A stretch of DNA of 64,000 bases from IMCC2047 sp041395865 (GCA_041395865.1 JAWKZQ010000009.1:1-64000); one strand, 5' to 3'; shown: positions 26,267-34,937, counted from the first letter of the stretch. Numbers and translations: made by a program. Notes: generated from the sequence alone by a model not told the origin.

Positions 26267-26333
26267 TTTTGATTGTCGAAGACACAGATTAAGAAATTAT
26301 AAAAATCAACCACTTTTTCAATGAGGAAGTCGC

Positions 26334-28481
26334 ATGAGCGCTGAGCTGAAAGCTGTTTCTGAGGATGTGAAGGAAATTCCTTTACAGGACGCATCCCTGG
26401 ATATCTGGGACAAAAAATACCGCCTGAAAGCCAAAAATGGCATGGCCGTAGACCAGGATGTGGATGCCACCTTCCGTCGTGTCGCCAGAGCACTGGCTGA
26501 TGTGGAAGAAACATCGGCTAATCAGGAAAAGTGGTACGGCGAATTCCTGTGGGCATTGCGCAAAGGCGTGATTCCTGCCGGCCGTATTATTTCCAATGCC
26601 GGTGCCCGCGAGCACAAGCCAGCAACCTCTACGATTAACTGTACCGTGTCGGCGGTCATCCACGATTCCATGACCGATATTCTCACCAAAAACCTGGAAG
26701 CAGGCCTCACCCTGAAAGCCGGTTGCGGTATCGGTTACGAGTTTTCAACCCTGCGTCCTAAGGGTGCTTACGTATCCGGCGCCGGTGCTTACACCTCCGG
26801 CCCGCTGTCCTTCATGGATATCTACGACAAGATGTGCTTTACCGTGTCCTCCGCTGGGGGACGCCGTGGCGCGCAAATGGCCACCTTCGATGTGGGTCAC
26901 CCGGATGTCTTCGAATTTATCCGCGCCAAGCGTGAAGACGGCCGCCTGCGCCAGTTCAACCTGTCGCTGCTGATCACCGACGAGTTCATCGAAGCCGTTA
27001 AAAACCAGGCCGACTGGCCGCTGGCGTTCCCGGTTTCCCAGAAGGAAGTGGAAAACGACGGCATCGACCTGAACGGTGCAGACATTATCTGGCGTGAAGC
27101 TCCCAATTTTGAAGACTACGTTCATAACGACGAAGGGCTGGCCGCCTGCCGTATCTACAAAACCGTTAAGGCGCAACGCGTGTGGGACGCCATCATGTCC
27201 TCCACCTACGACTTTGCCGAGCCAGGTTTCATCCTGATCGACAAGGTCAACGAAATGAACAACAACTGGTTCTGCGAAAATATCCGCGCGACCAACCCCT
27301 GCGGCGAACAGCCACTGCCGCCTTACGGCAGCTGCCTGCTGGGCTCTGTGAACCTGACGCGTTTCGTTGTTAACCCTTTCACGCCGGAAGCCTACTTCGA
27401 CTGGGATGAGTACCGCAAAGTGGTTTCCGTATTCACCCGTATGCTGGACAACGTGGTTGAAATCAACGGCCTGCCGCTGGAGCAGCAGCGCCACGAAATT
27501 CACCACAAACGCCGTCACGGCATGGGCTACCTGGGGCTGGGCTCCACGCTGACCATGCTGGGCCAGAAATATGGCGATGAAAACTCCCTGGAGTTCACCG
27601 AACGCGTCACTAAAGAAATGGCGCTGGTAGGTTGGGAAACCGCGCTGGAGCTGGCGGAAGAGAAGGGCCCTGCACCCATTATGGACGAGCTGTTCGAGGT
27701 AACGCCCTGCATGCTGAAGAAGCGCCCTGAAATGGTGAGCGACGGCTTCAAGGTGGGCGACGAAGTGGCGGGCAAAGTCCTGCACGCCAAATACAGCCGC
27801 TATATGCAGCAGGTGGCCGAAGAGAACCCCTGGCTGGTGGAACAACTGGCCGAGAAGGGCGCGCGTTTCACGCACCATACCTCCATTGCACCGACCGGCA
27901 CCATTTCCCTGTCGCTGGCTAACAACGCCAGTAACGGTATCGAGCCGAGTTTTGCGCACCACTATTCACGTAACGTGATTCGTGAAGGCCGCAAAACCAA
28001 GGAAAAAGTGGACGTGTTCTCCTACGAACTGCTGGCTTACCGTGAGCTGATCAATGAAAAGGCGATGCCGTTCTCCGAGAACGCGGACGAGCAACTGCCG
28101 GATTACTTCATCTCGGCGGATGACATCAAGCCGAAGGCGCATGTGGACATCCAGGCCGCCGCGCAGAAGTGGATCGATTCCTCCATTTCCAAAACCGCCA
28201 ACGTGCCAACGGATTTCCCGTACGATGACTTTAAAGACATCTACATGTACGCCTACGAGCAGGGCCTGAAAGGCTGCACCACCTTCCGCTTCAACCCCGA
28301 AGCGTTCCAGGGCGTGCTGGTGAAAGAGAAGGACCTGGAAAACACCACCTACAGATTTACGCTCGAAGACGGCTCCGTGGTTGAGCTGAAAGGGAACGAA
28401 GAGGTGGAATACGATGGCGAAACCCACACGGCGGCGAACCTGTTCGATGCCATGAAGGAAGGTTACTACGGTAAGTTCTAA
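26334..28481 (+). CDS. nrdJ: Class II (adenosylcobalamin-dependent) ribonucleotide reductase, catalytic part NrdJa
   Basis: 715 residues. Conserved stretches include IPAGRIISNAGA, TINCTVSAVIHDSM (first active-site cysteine), SSAGGRRGAQMATF, NPCGEQPLPPYGSCLLGSVN (Asn-Cys-Glu radical site) and ASNGIEPSFAHHY. It reduces ribonucleotides to deoxyribonucleotides using B12 and needs no oxygen. The redox-active cysteine tail is absent and is supplied by the next gene, as in Pseudomonas aeruginosa nrdJab. No ATP-cone is seen at the N-terminus. NrdR box upstream. Confidence 0.95.
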   Translation: MSAELKAVSEDVKEIPLQDASLDIWDKKYRLKAKNGMAVDQDVDATFRRVARALADVEETSANQEKWYGEFLWALRKGVIPAGRIISNAGAREHKPATSTINCTVSAVIHDSMTDILTKNLEAGLTLKAGCGIGYEFSTLRPKGAYVSGAGAYTSGPLSFMDIYDKMCFTVSSAGGRRGAQMATFDVGHPDVFEFIRAKREDGRLRQFNLSLLITDEFIEAVKNQADWPLAFPVSQKEVENDGIDLNGADIIWREAPNFEDYVHNDEGLAACRIYKTVKAQRVWDAIMSSTYDFAEPGFILIDKVNEMNNNWFCENIRATNPCGEQPLPPYGSCLLGSVNLTRFVVNPFTPEAYFDWDEYRKVVSVFTRMLDNVVEINGLPLEQQRHEIHHKRRHGMGYLGLGSTLTMLGQKYGDENSLEFTERVTKEMALVGWETALELAEEKGPAPIMDELFEVTPCMLKKRPEMVSDGFKVGDEVAGKVLHAKYSRYMQQVAEENPWLVEQLAEKGARFTHHTSIAPTGTISLSLANNASNGIEPSFAHHYSRNVIREGRKTKEKVDVFSYELLAYRELINEKAMPFSENADEQLPDYFISADDIKPKAHVDIQAAAQKWIDSSISKTANVPTDFPYDDFKDIYMYAYEQGLKGCTTFRFNPEAFQGVLVKEKDLENTTYRFTLEDGSVVELKGNEEVEYDGETHTAANLFDAMKEGYYGKF

Positions 28482-28528
28482 GTAAAACACGCCAGCGTAG
28501 ACGAGATAAAAGACACTAGAGAGGAGAA

Positions 28529-28549
28529 GGGGGCAAAGAAAGCGCCCCC
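28529..28549 (+). other. GC-rich hairpin in the nrdJa-nrdJb intergenic spacer
   Basis: GGGGGC and GCCCCC pair around a 9-base loop. The hairpin lies 15 bp before the nrdJb start, next to GAGGAG. There is no U-run, so it is not a simple terminator; it may protect or tune the downstream message. Confidence 0.55.
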
Positions 28550-28563
28550 GCGAGGAGCCCAAA

Positions 28564-29286
28564 ATGGCCACTAAAATCGAAAAGAAAATCGTTGGTTACA
28601 AAGTTATCAACGAAGAGGAAAAAGCCCGTCAGCAAGCCGAAGCGGCCGCTGCTGCCGAAGAGCAACGCCAGAGCAACATCATCCAGATGCATGAAAGCGT
28701 TGAACGCCCGGAAATGCTCATTGGCTCAACCTACAAGATCAAAACGCCGGATTCCGAGCACGCCATGTACATTACCATCAATGACATCGTGCTCAATGAA
28801 GGCACCGACCACGAACAGCGTCGACCCTTTGAAGTGTTCATTAACTCCAAGAACATGGATCACTTCCAGTGGATTGTTGCCCTCACGCGAATCACTTCCG
28901 CGGTATTCCGTAAGGGCGGTGACGTGACCTTCCTGGTGGAAGAAATGCAGGCTGTATTTGATCCGAAGGGCGGTTACTTCAAAAAAGGTGGCCGTTACAT
29001 GCCATCGCTGGTGGCTGAAATCGGCGGCGTGATCGAAGATCACCTCAAGAAGATCGGCATGATCGTCGATGAAAGCATGCACGAGGAGCAAAAAGCCATT
29101 CTCGCGCAGAAACGCGCCGAATACGAAGCTGCGCAAAAAAGCACCACAGCGGATGCCGCCGAAGAAGCGGGTGAAAACCAGTACCCACCCGGTGCCACCG
29201 TGTGCAAAAAATGCAGCACCAAAGCCGTGATCATGATGGACGGCTGCATGACCTGCCTCAGCTGTGGCGACTCCAAGTGCGGCTAG
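28564..29286 (+). CDS. Class II ribonucleotide reductase, C-terminal subunit NrdJb
   Basis: 240 residues, corresponding to the C-terminal piece of full-length class II reductases. A charged, alanine-rich coil (~20-45) leads into a domain with RPEMLIGSTYKIKTPDSEHA and HFQWIVALTRITSAVFRKGG. The tail has CKKCSTKAVIMMDGCMTCLSC and ends CGDSKCG, the zinc-ribbon and redox-active cysteines that re-reduce the active site. It is separated from nrdJa by 82 bp with its own ribosome-binding site. Confidence 0.93.
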   Translation: MATKIEKKIVGYKVINEEEKARQQAEAAAAAEEQRQSNIIQMHESVERPEMLIGSTYKIKTPDSEHAMYITINDIVLNEGTDHEQRRPFEVFINSKNMDHFQWIVALTRITSAVFRKGGDVTFLVEEMQAVFDPKGGYFKKGGRYMPSLVAEIGGVIEDHLKKIGMIVDESMHEEQKAILAQKRAEYEAAQKSTTADAAEEAGENQYPPGATVCKKCSTKAVIMMDGCMTCLSCGDSKCG

Positions 29287-29356
29287 CCGCACCGTAAGCA
29301 ATACCAGCAGTAAAAAGCATTTCGTGGGTGCCTTCAGCGCGCCCATAGCGGTTTTA

Positions 29357-29418
29357 GGGGGGAAAGGGAAGCGGCGACACCTTCACAGAAAGGTGCGCTG
29401 CTTCTCCCTTTACCCCTC
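29357..29418. repeat. Long imperfect hairpin downstream of nrdJb
   Basis: GGGGGGAAAGGGAAGC pairs imperfectly with GCTTCTCCCTTTACCCC, with an inner stem ACCTT/AAGGT. The structure is about 60 nt. No T-run follows. It may end or protect the nrdJab transcript. The rest of 29287-29490 shows nothing else. Confidence 0.5.
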
Positions 29419-29491
29419 AGTGACTTAAAGCGTCGAGGGATTGAGTCGCTTGGATTTGGGCTGATGTTTCCTGATTAGGGGCATTGGCTGT

Positions 29492-29603
29492 TATTAACGC
29501 AGGGAGAGGCGAACTTATATGAAAATAAATGCGTCCCCTTTTCTTTCTCCTTTTCTTTTTGCGCTTCGCTTCATTTCAGCCGCCCGTGTGCTGGGCGTTG
29601 TAT
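29492..29603 (+). repeat. Possible degenerate attC-like site
   Basis: It starts TATTAAC and ends GGGCGTTGTAT, near the attC core pattern, with weak inner complementarity (GGCG...GAAAATAAATGCG against CGCTTCGCTTCATTTC...CGCC). Both core boxes have mismatches, so this is only a hint that a third cassette boundary exists here. Confidence 0.3.
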
Positions 29604-29702
29604 ATATAGGAGTAATTACTGGCAATGATTAATATTGCTGGTTTAGCAGTGTTTTAGAAGTTTTTGCAGTTGTCTTATTTATTTATTTGAGCTTGCTCAG
29701 CT

Positions 29703-29936
29703 GTGAGCGCTTGGGAAAGAAAGCTTGAAAAGTGCTATGAGCTTGTTCAGGAAAAAGTTGAATTAACAAAAAACCATGAGGCATGCAGTGAAGCCGTAAT
29801 AAATTCAACATACACTGCTTCGAAAATTCTTACTAGGTTTGCTCTCAATAGTATTCTCAGTCTGGTCTTCTATCTCTTCTTATATATGTTGGCTATTTTC
29901 CTGATGCAACGATGTCGAAATTTTGGATGGCGGTGA
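29703..29936 (+). CDS. Hypothetical small protein in cassette-like region
   Basis: 77 residues from a GTG start. A helical charged N-terminus (KLEKCYELVQEKVELTKNH) is followed by one strong membrane segment (LNSILSLVFYLFLYMLAIFLM). It is AT-richer than its neighbours and lies between two attC-like sites. No family recognised and the ribosome-binding site is poor; it could be a gene remnant. Confidence 0.4.
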   Translation: MSAWERKLEKCYELVQEKVELTKNHEACSEAVINSTYTASKILTRFALNSILSLVFYLFLYMLAIFLMQRCRNFGWR

Positions 29937-30050
29937 CGTTGTTACTCTATTTCTAGTTGTTCCTGTTATTTTACGGTAATTTACCTAAAAGCAGCGCGCA
30001 TTATTGATGAGCATCAGAACATGGGAAAGAAGTTAATGAAGCGAAATGGT

Positions 30051-30122
30051 TCCTAACAAGTAGGGCGAGCAGGGGAGTGCGTTCCGCGTTGCTTCACTTG
30101 ACCCTCACCTTAAGCGTTATAT
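30051..30122 (+). repeat. Integron attC-like recombination site
   Basis: A 72-bp imperfect palindrome runs from CCTAACAAG to TTAAGCGTTATAT. The TAAC...GTTA cores are opposed and the inner arms are complementary (GGGGAGTG region against CACTTGACCCTC, TA-GG-GAG pattern). Each core box has one mismatch to RYYYAAC/GTTRRRY. The layout matches attC sites, whose folded bottom strand is cut by IntI. Confidence 0.6.
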
Positions 30123-30144
30123 TTCTTCAGATATCGGGAAATTT

Positions 30145-30703
30145 ATGTTTAAAAAAATTCTATTTTTATCAAAAAACCTAATGCCAATAGTGGTTTCAAT
30201 TGCAGCTCTTATTGTCGCGTACAATTCATATTTGATCTCCCCAAAGTCAGCTCAATGTTGCAACTATTGGGTGTTGAACCTCATTTTTATGTGGATGAAG
30301 TCCCTTTATATAATGAGGAAACAAAAAAGTTGGCATGAACGTGAGATTGAAGATCTTCAATGTTGGCGCTCCCGCTGCAAATATTAAAACTAGTGTAAAT
30401 ACATTTTATAAAGTTAATGACTATGGAGAGATTGGAAGAAAGTTAATCCCTCTTAATGGTATTACTACGCTTCTTTCAGGACTGGTGAACCGACGGGTAA
30501 ACTCTCGACACACATTGGGAAAAAGAATGCTAAGAGAGAAGGATTTTAGGGTGACGTTTATACAATTTCGAGATCAAAACTCAGATTACGTGGATATTCA
30601 ATTGATACATGCTGTATTTATTCATATAGAGGCATTTAATGGTGCTAAAGAAGGAAGTGTGCTTTTTAGATCAGAGTCTCGTGGATTGCGAAAACATGAG
30701 TAA
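30145..30703 (+). pseudogene. Frameshifted membrane-anchored protein gene inside an attC-flanked cassette
   Basis: An ATG at 30145 gives an N-terminal membrane anchor (NLMPIVVSIAALIVAYNSYLI). The sensible continuation then moves to a second frame around 30252 (QLLGVEPHFYVDEVPLYNEE) and a third frame at ~30332 (MNVRLKIFNVGAPAANIK), reaching a stop at 30703. Read together the three pieces give one ~185-residue protein with an N-terminal anchor and a beta-rich domain, so two frameshifts have probably inactivated it. Family not recognised. It sits between two attC-like sites in the same orientation, as a cassette gene would. Confidence 0.6.
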
Positions 30704-30789
30704 ATATAGGCGAAGCACCTATCGATTCTCCGTTGGAACTTGATGGGCTTACATACAAGAAACTAATCGAAAAATATGAAGCATACAAA

Positions 30790-30849
30790 ATATAACAAAA
30801 GCAAAGGCACGATCCGAACGTCTTCGCCGCGCTGCTTTGGGCGTTAGGC
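30790..30849 (+). repeat. Integron attC-like recombination site
   Basis: A 60-bp site begins ATATAAC and ends GGGCGTTAGGC, where GTTAGGC fits the GTTRRRY core exactly. Inner arms AAAGCA and TGCTTT are complementary, with a variable loop between them. It closes the cassette that begins at the previous site; the intervening unit is ~727 bp, a normal cassette length. Confidence 0.7.
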
Positions 30850-31029
30850 AGAAAATGGATATTGCATACTTTAAGGAGAAAGCTGTCTGTTATTCACTCA
30901 GGAGATGAATTCGCTTCTACTCAAGGAGAAGACCTGTTTAGGAGTAAAAGCTCATCATTAGGGAAAAAAGGGGCGCATTTATTTTTCACAACTTAAATCT
31001 CAACTTTTTTATTTGCTGAATGCGCCAAC

Positions 31030-31290
31030 CCCCCTTGGCTGCGTGTCGAGCATTTGCAGCTTTCAAATGAGAAAGGGCGAGGACTGTTTGAGGACTGAAA
31101 GCCGAGTTCCGCAGCCATTTGAAAGTGAAACGCGCAGGGAAGTCTGAGAAGCGGCCATGCAGCGGGGCGGTTTTAGGATTGTTAAGGCTTTGGAGCGGTT
31201 AAAAGCCTTAACTCGCCCAACGAGGGTGAAACAAAAATGCCTAAAAGATTGATTGAAGGCGCCTTGGCAAATTAACGAGCCTGCTGAGTG
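31030..31290. ncRNA. Candidate structured non-coding element
   Basis: Two perfect inverted repeats occur: CTTTCAAATG (31060-31069) with CATTTGAAAG (31116-31125), and GTTAAGGCTTT (31181-31191) with AAAGCCTTAAC (31202-31212). A GGGCG/CGCCC pair encloses the second. A 93-codon minus-strand frame (31063-31344) starts at TTG without a ribosome-binding site and is probably chance. It could be an RNA gene or an end of a lost mobile element. 30850-31030 shows nothing recognisable. Confidence 0.4.
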
Positions 31291-31415
31291 GCCTACCAAA
31301 GCTCCACTTTTTTTCCATTTCTTAGTACGGTGCTGCTGAAACAAGCGCGATCATCACTAACGACTCGCTTAAACCTCTGCAGCTACCTTTTTCTCAAACA
31401 GCTTATCGGGGTTTT

Positions 31416-31817
31416 TCATTGTTTTGATTTCAGGATATTCCCGACCGGATCGGCAATGAAAAAGGTTTCCTGCTCAAATTCTGTATCTTTGAAACGAATG
31501 TAAGGATCATCCACGTAAGGTATGCCAGAACCCTCAATGCGCTGTTTCAACGCCTCAAATTCCGGTGCACCCAGATGCACGCCGAAATGCGGTACAACCA
31601 CTTTGCCCATGTCGACTTCATGGCGCACGCCGCGCCATGATTCATCCGGTTGAGAGGCATGCAGCGTGAGTTCATTGCCCCAAAAGTCGATATCGATCCA
31701 ACTGTCATTGCTATTGGCTTCCGAATTGCCCCTATTACAGCCAAGCAGATCACAATAAAATTTCACGGCAACATTCAGGTCGCCGGCGGGAATTGCGAGA
31801 TGAAATCTGTTTGCCAT
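31416..31817 (-). CDS. VOC superfamily (glyoxalase/bleomycin-resistance fold) protein
   Basis: 133 residues from the ATG at 31817; an ATG nine bases further upstream is also possible. Two beta-alpha-beta-beta-beta halves: RFHLAIPAGDLNVAVKFYCD with the first His, then VPHFGVHL and QETFFIADPVGNILK with the later His and Glu metal ligands. The fold binds metal and acts as a dioxygenase, isomerase or drug-binding protein. The substrate is unknown. Confidence 0.85.
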   Translation of the reverse strand: MANRFHLAIPAGDLNVAVKFYCDLLGCNRGNSEANSNDSWIDIDFWGNELTLHASQPDESWRGVRHEVDMGKVVVPHFGVHLGAPEFEALKQRIEGSGIPYVDDPYIRFKDTEFEQETFFIADPVGNILKSKQ

Positions 31818-32040
31818 CGGTATCATCCTAATCGACGTTGTTGCTTCATTAGACCCGCATGAAGACGGTGGAATTCCCTACGGGTAATTAGCCTGCCAGC
31901 CGACAGTACGGTGATTGGTGGCTTAAAACCGAATCACTGGGTCTGGCCTGGCGAAAAAGGGCGATCACGATTTGAGGTTGAAAACCCCTTTTTCGTATCT
32001 GTATTCGGGCTTGCTTCCCGAGAAAGCTATCAACATAATA

Positions 32041-32056
32041 CTGTATATTTATACAG
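32041..32056. promoter_or_regulatory. LexA (SOS) box of umuDC
   Basis: CTGTATATTTATACAG is a perfect CTGT-N8-ACAG palindrome. It ends 8 bp before the umuD ATG, so LexA bound here would block transcription or the start region directly. It matches the gammaproteobacterial LexA consensus fully. Confidence 0.93.
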
Positions 32057-32064
32057 GTTTTATT

Positions 32065-32493
32065 ATGTCTCGTTTTATCTCCCATTTAACACGCTTTAAT
32101 TTTCGGGCGCCGCTCTACAGTGCGCGTGTGCAGGCGGGTTTTCCCAGCCCGGCTGACGATTACCTTGAAACAACGCTGGATTTGAATGAACACCTGATTG
32201 CGCATCCGGCGGCTACTTTTTATTGTCGGGTTTGCGGCGATTCCATGACCGGGGTGGGCATTTTTGACGGAGACCTGTTGATTGTCGACCGGGCCCTGAC
32301 ACCGCGTGACGGCGATGTGGTGCTGGCGGTGCTGGATGGCGAGTTGACCTGCAAAATTCTCGACCTGCGGGGCCGGCGGTTATTGGCGGCGAACAGGCGT
32401 TATGCGCCCGTTACCATTCCCGAAGGCAGCCACTTTGAGGTTGAGGGCGTGGTGATCAGTTCGGTGCGGAGGCATCGGTGTTTGCCCTCGTAG
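32065..32493 (+). CDS. umuD: UmuD, self-cleaving subunit of translesion DNA polymerase V
   Basis: 142 residues from the ATG at 32065. The RecA-stimulated cleavage site is the Ala-Gly in VQAGFPSPADD. The catalytic Ser is in CRVCGDSMTG and the Lys in GELTCKIL, as in LexA-type serine/lysine peptidases. After cleavage UmuD'2 binds UmuC. The gene overlaps umuC by 16 bp and is controlled by the adjacent LexA box. Confidence 0.96.
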   Translation: MSRFISHLTRFNFRAPLYSARVQAGFPSPADDYLETTLDLNEHLIAHPAATFYCRVCGDSMTGVGIFDGDLLIVDRALTPRDGDVVLAVLDGELTCKILDLRGRRLLAANRRYAPVTIPEGSHFEVEGVVISSVRRHRCLPS

Positions 32494-33731
32494 ACTGCAA
32501 TAGCTTTTACGCCAGTTGCGAACAGGTGTTTCGTCCGGAACTGCGCGGCAGGCCGGTGGTGGTGTTGTCCAATAACGACTGTTTTATTGTGGCGCGCTCA
32601 AAGGAGGCCAAGGCGCTGGGCGTTCCTGATCTGGAGCCTTTTTATAAAGTTGAAGCCTTGCTGCGCAAGCATCAGGCGGCGATTTTTTCCAGCAATTATC
32701 CGCTTTACGGCGATCTGTCTAACCGTGTGATGCTGACCCTGACAGCTTTCAGTCCAAACCTTGAGGTGTATAGCATTGACGAGATGTTTCTGTCGCTGGA
32801 GGGGTTTTCCTGCCCCCTGAAATGTTACGGGCAGGAGATTAAAAGCCGGGTGTGGCGCGATGTGCGCATCCCCGTAAGTGTCGGGATGGCGCCCACGAAA
32901 ACGCTGGCGAAACTGGCGAACTGGGCCGCCAAGAAGATACCGGCCTGCGACGGCGTATGTGTCTTGGATGAACCGCAGAAATGGCAATGGTTGTTGAGTC
33001 GTGTACCGGTAACGACGCTATGGGGCGTTGCCCGCCGTCTGGCGGCTCGCCTGGCGCCGTTGGGTATTGTCTCCGCCTGGGATTTAGCCTGCGCCAATCC
33101 TCAATTGGTGCGCCGGCATAGCAGCGTATGCCTGGAGCGGACGATTGAGGAGTTAAACGGTCATGCTTGCCTGCAGCTGGAGGATCAGCCGGTACAGAAA
33201 AAACAGATTTATTGCACCCGGTCCTTTGGCAAAAAAGCCACGAGTATACAGCCGGTGCTGGAGGCGGTTTCCCTCTATGCAACCCGAGCGGCAGAAAAGT
33301 TGCGTCAACAAAAGCACCTGGCGTTGACGTTGCACGTGTTTATTCAAACGTCGCCCTCGATGGCCGACTTTATCAGTGTCAGCCAGACGGCCCAACTGCC
33401 GTACCCAACCGACGATACCCGTGCTATTGTCGCGCTGGCCCGGCAGGTGGCCCGTCGACTTTACCGGCCTGGACATGCCTACCTCAAGGCGGGTGTGGGG
33501 CTGATTGAACTGACCAGCAAGCAGCATCACCAGCTCGATTTGCTGCATCCGGGGCAAAGTACAAAGGCCGATGAACTGATGGCTGTCATGGACCGGATTA
33601 ATCGGCAGGCGGGGCGGGGCACCCTGTTTATGGCGTCGCAGGGTACCAGCAAACCCTGGTACATGCGGCAACGCTATACATCGCCGCAATATACGACGCG
33701 CTGGCAGGATATTCCCCGAGTGCGGGCGTGA
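32478..33731 (+). CDS. umuC: UmuC, Y-family DNA polymerase V catalytic subunit
   Basis: 417 residues from a GTG start overlapping umuD. Palm motifs FALVDCNSFYASCEQVFRP (first Asp) and VYSIDEMFLSL (Asp-Glu) are intact. The thumb has GMAPTKTLAKLANWAAKK, the little finger follows, and the C-terminus has FMASQGTSKPWYMR. It performs SOS mutagenic translesion synthesis. A decayed second umuC copy lies ~8 kb downstream (41862-42240). Confidence 0.97.
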   Translation: MFALVDCNSFYASCEQVFRPELRGRPVVVLSNNDCFIVARSKEAKALGVPDLEPFYKVEALLRKHQAAIFSSNYPLYGDLSNRVMLTLTAFSPNLEVYSIDEMFLSLEGFSCPLKCYGQEIKSRVWRDVRIPVSVGMAPTKTLAKLANWAAKKIPACDGVCVLDEPQKWQWLLSRVPVTTLWGVARRLAARLAPLGIVSAWDLACANPQLVRRHSSVCLERTIEELNGHACLQLEDQPVQKKQIYCTRSFGKKATSIQPVLEAVSLYATRAAEKLRQQKHLALTLHVFIQTSPSMADFISVSQTAQLPYPTDDTRAIVALARQVARRLYRPGHAYLKAGVGLIELTSKQHHQLDLLHPGQSTKADELMAVMDRINRQAGRGTLFMASQGTSKPWYMRQRYTSPQYTTRWQDIPRVRA

Positions 33732-33863
33732 GTGCAGGAAAAAAACGAATGAGAAAAAGGTGCTATCAATGCCCTTTTTTATCTATAAGCTATAAAGCCT
33801 GTGGTCAGCGACGGTCAGCCAAATACCGTTGCTTGGAACATTAACAAACACATAAGATCGAAA

Positions 33864-34331
33864 ATGACGCCAGCCATTAATGTTGCTAAAAAGCAAAAAG
33901 TTAGCCATAAAATTCATGAGTATAGCCATGACTCCTCCAGTGAGTCCTACGGTCTGGAGGCGGCTGAAAAGCTGGGCCTTGATCAGGCGCGAGTGTTTAA
34001 AACGCTGGTGGTGAAGCTTGATGGAAAGGAGCTGGCGGTTGGTATTATTCCGGTTTCATCCCTGCTGAGCATGAAGTTGATCGCCAAAGCGGCAGGCGCT
34101 AAAAAAGCCGTGATGGCCGAACCCGCCGAGGTGGAGCGCGCCACGGGGTATGTGCTCGGCGGTGTCAGCCCGTTGGGACAAAAGAAGCGCTTAAAAACGC
34201 TGCTCGACGCTTCAGCGCAACCGTTCGAGACTATTTATGTCAGCGCGGGCCGCCGGGGACTGGAAATCGAATTGAGCCCTCAGGACTTGCTGAAGCTGGT
34301 TAGTGGCAAACTGGCGGATTTGCGGCAGTGA
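33864..34331 (+). CDS. ybaK: Cys-tRNA(Pro) deacylase YbaK
   Basis: 155 residues from the ATG at 33864, chosen because it gives the usual family length. YbaK/ProX-domain signatures: KTLVVKLDGKELAVGIIPV, MKLIAKAAGAKKAVMA, and GYVLGGVSPLGQKK with the catalytic region. It removes cysteine wrongly attached to tRNA-Pro. It stands alone between umuC and a thioredoxin gene. Confidence 0.93.
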   Translation: MTPAINVAKKQKVSHKIHEYSHDSSSESYGLEAAEKLGLDQARVFKTLVVKLDGKELAVGIIPVSSLLSMKLIAKAAGAKKAVMAEPAEVERATGYVLGGVSPLGQKKRLKTLLDASAQPFETIYVSAGRRGLEIELSPQDLLKLVSGKLADLRQ

Positions 34332-34393
34332 GCCTGCAGCCAGTCTGGCGGCAATGGATTATTTGATTCACTTAAAAGAGGGGTAAAACGCGC

Positions 34394-34726
34394 ATGAAAG
34401 CCTGCCAACGGGGCTTTAACCCGGTTTATAGCGAAGAGGCGCCGACACAGGAGGAGGTGAAGGCGTTAAGTGGTGATGCGCTGCTCGAATTCGGTGCGCC
34501 CTGGTGTGAACACTGCCGGGCGGCGCAGCCTGCGCTGCAGCGTGTGTTGGCCGAGTACTCGGCGCTTCCCCATATTAAGATCTATGATGGCAAAGGTAAG
34601 CGGCTGGGCAGGGCATTCCGCGTGAAGCTTTGGCCGACCTTGGTCCTGTTGCGGGACGGAGAAGAGGTTGCCCGCCTGGTTCGTCCTGTGGCAGCAGATG
34701 AAATGCGTGAGCTGCTGGTTTTGTAG
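34394..34726 (+). CDS. Thioredoxin-family protein
   Basis: 110 residues with the redox motif WCEHC in EFGAPWCEHCRAAQPALQ. The cis-proline is in KLWPTLVLLRDGEEV. No signal peptide, so cytosolic. The EH dipeptide between the cysteines differs from the GP of classical thioredoxin, so the redox potential and partner may differ. Substrate unknown. Confidence 0.88.
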   Translation: MKACQRGFNPVYSEEAPTQEEVKALSGDALLEFGAPWCEHCRAAQPALQRVLAEYSALPHIKIYDGKGKRLGRAFRVKLWPTLVLLRDGEEVARLVRPVAADEMRELLVL

Positions 34727-34937
34727 GCTGATAGAGGGATTCATCCTCGCGCGGCAGCTATGACTAAAAGCCAGTGGCTGCGGGGATTGATGCAAGGGCG
34801 AAGTTATCGCTCCAAAAAGTTTGTTTTGAGAAGGAGGCCGTTATTTGCCCCTTTTTTCCTTTTCCGATGCGGAGACAGGTACAATGCCGCCATTTTCACC
34901 CTTTGACTTGTAACCATTCCAACAGGACATCAACTTT

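Noticed and set aside
25898..26333. Cobalamin riboswitch before the B12-dependent reductase
   Set aside because: I could not find the conserved B12-box or the surrounding paired elements.
26745..27962. 405-codon frame antisense to nrdJa
   Set aside because: Shadow of a GC-biased coding strand; nrdJa is certain and the antisense product matches nothing.
31063..31344. 93-codon minus-strand frame
   Set aside because: TTG start without a ribosome-binding site, composition unlike neighbours, and it overlaps perfect stems; treated as non-coding.
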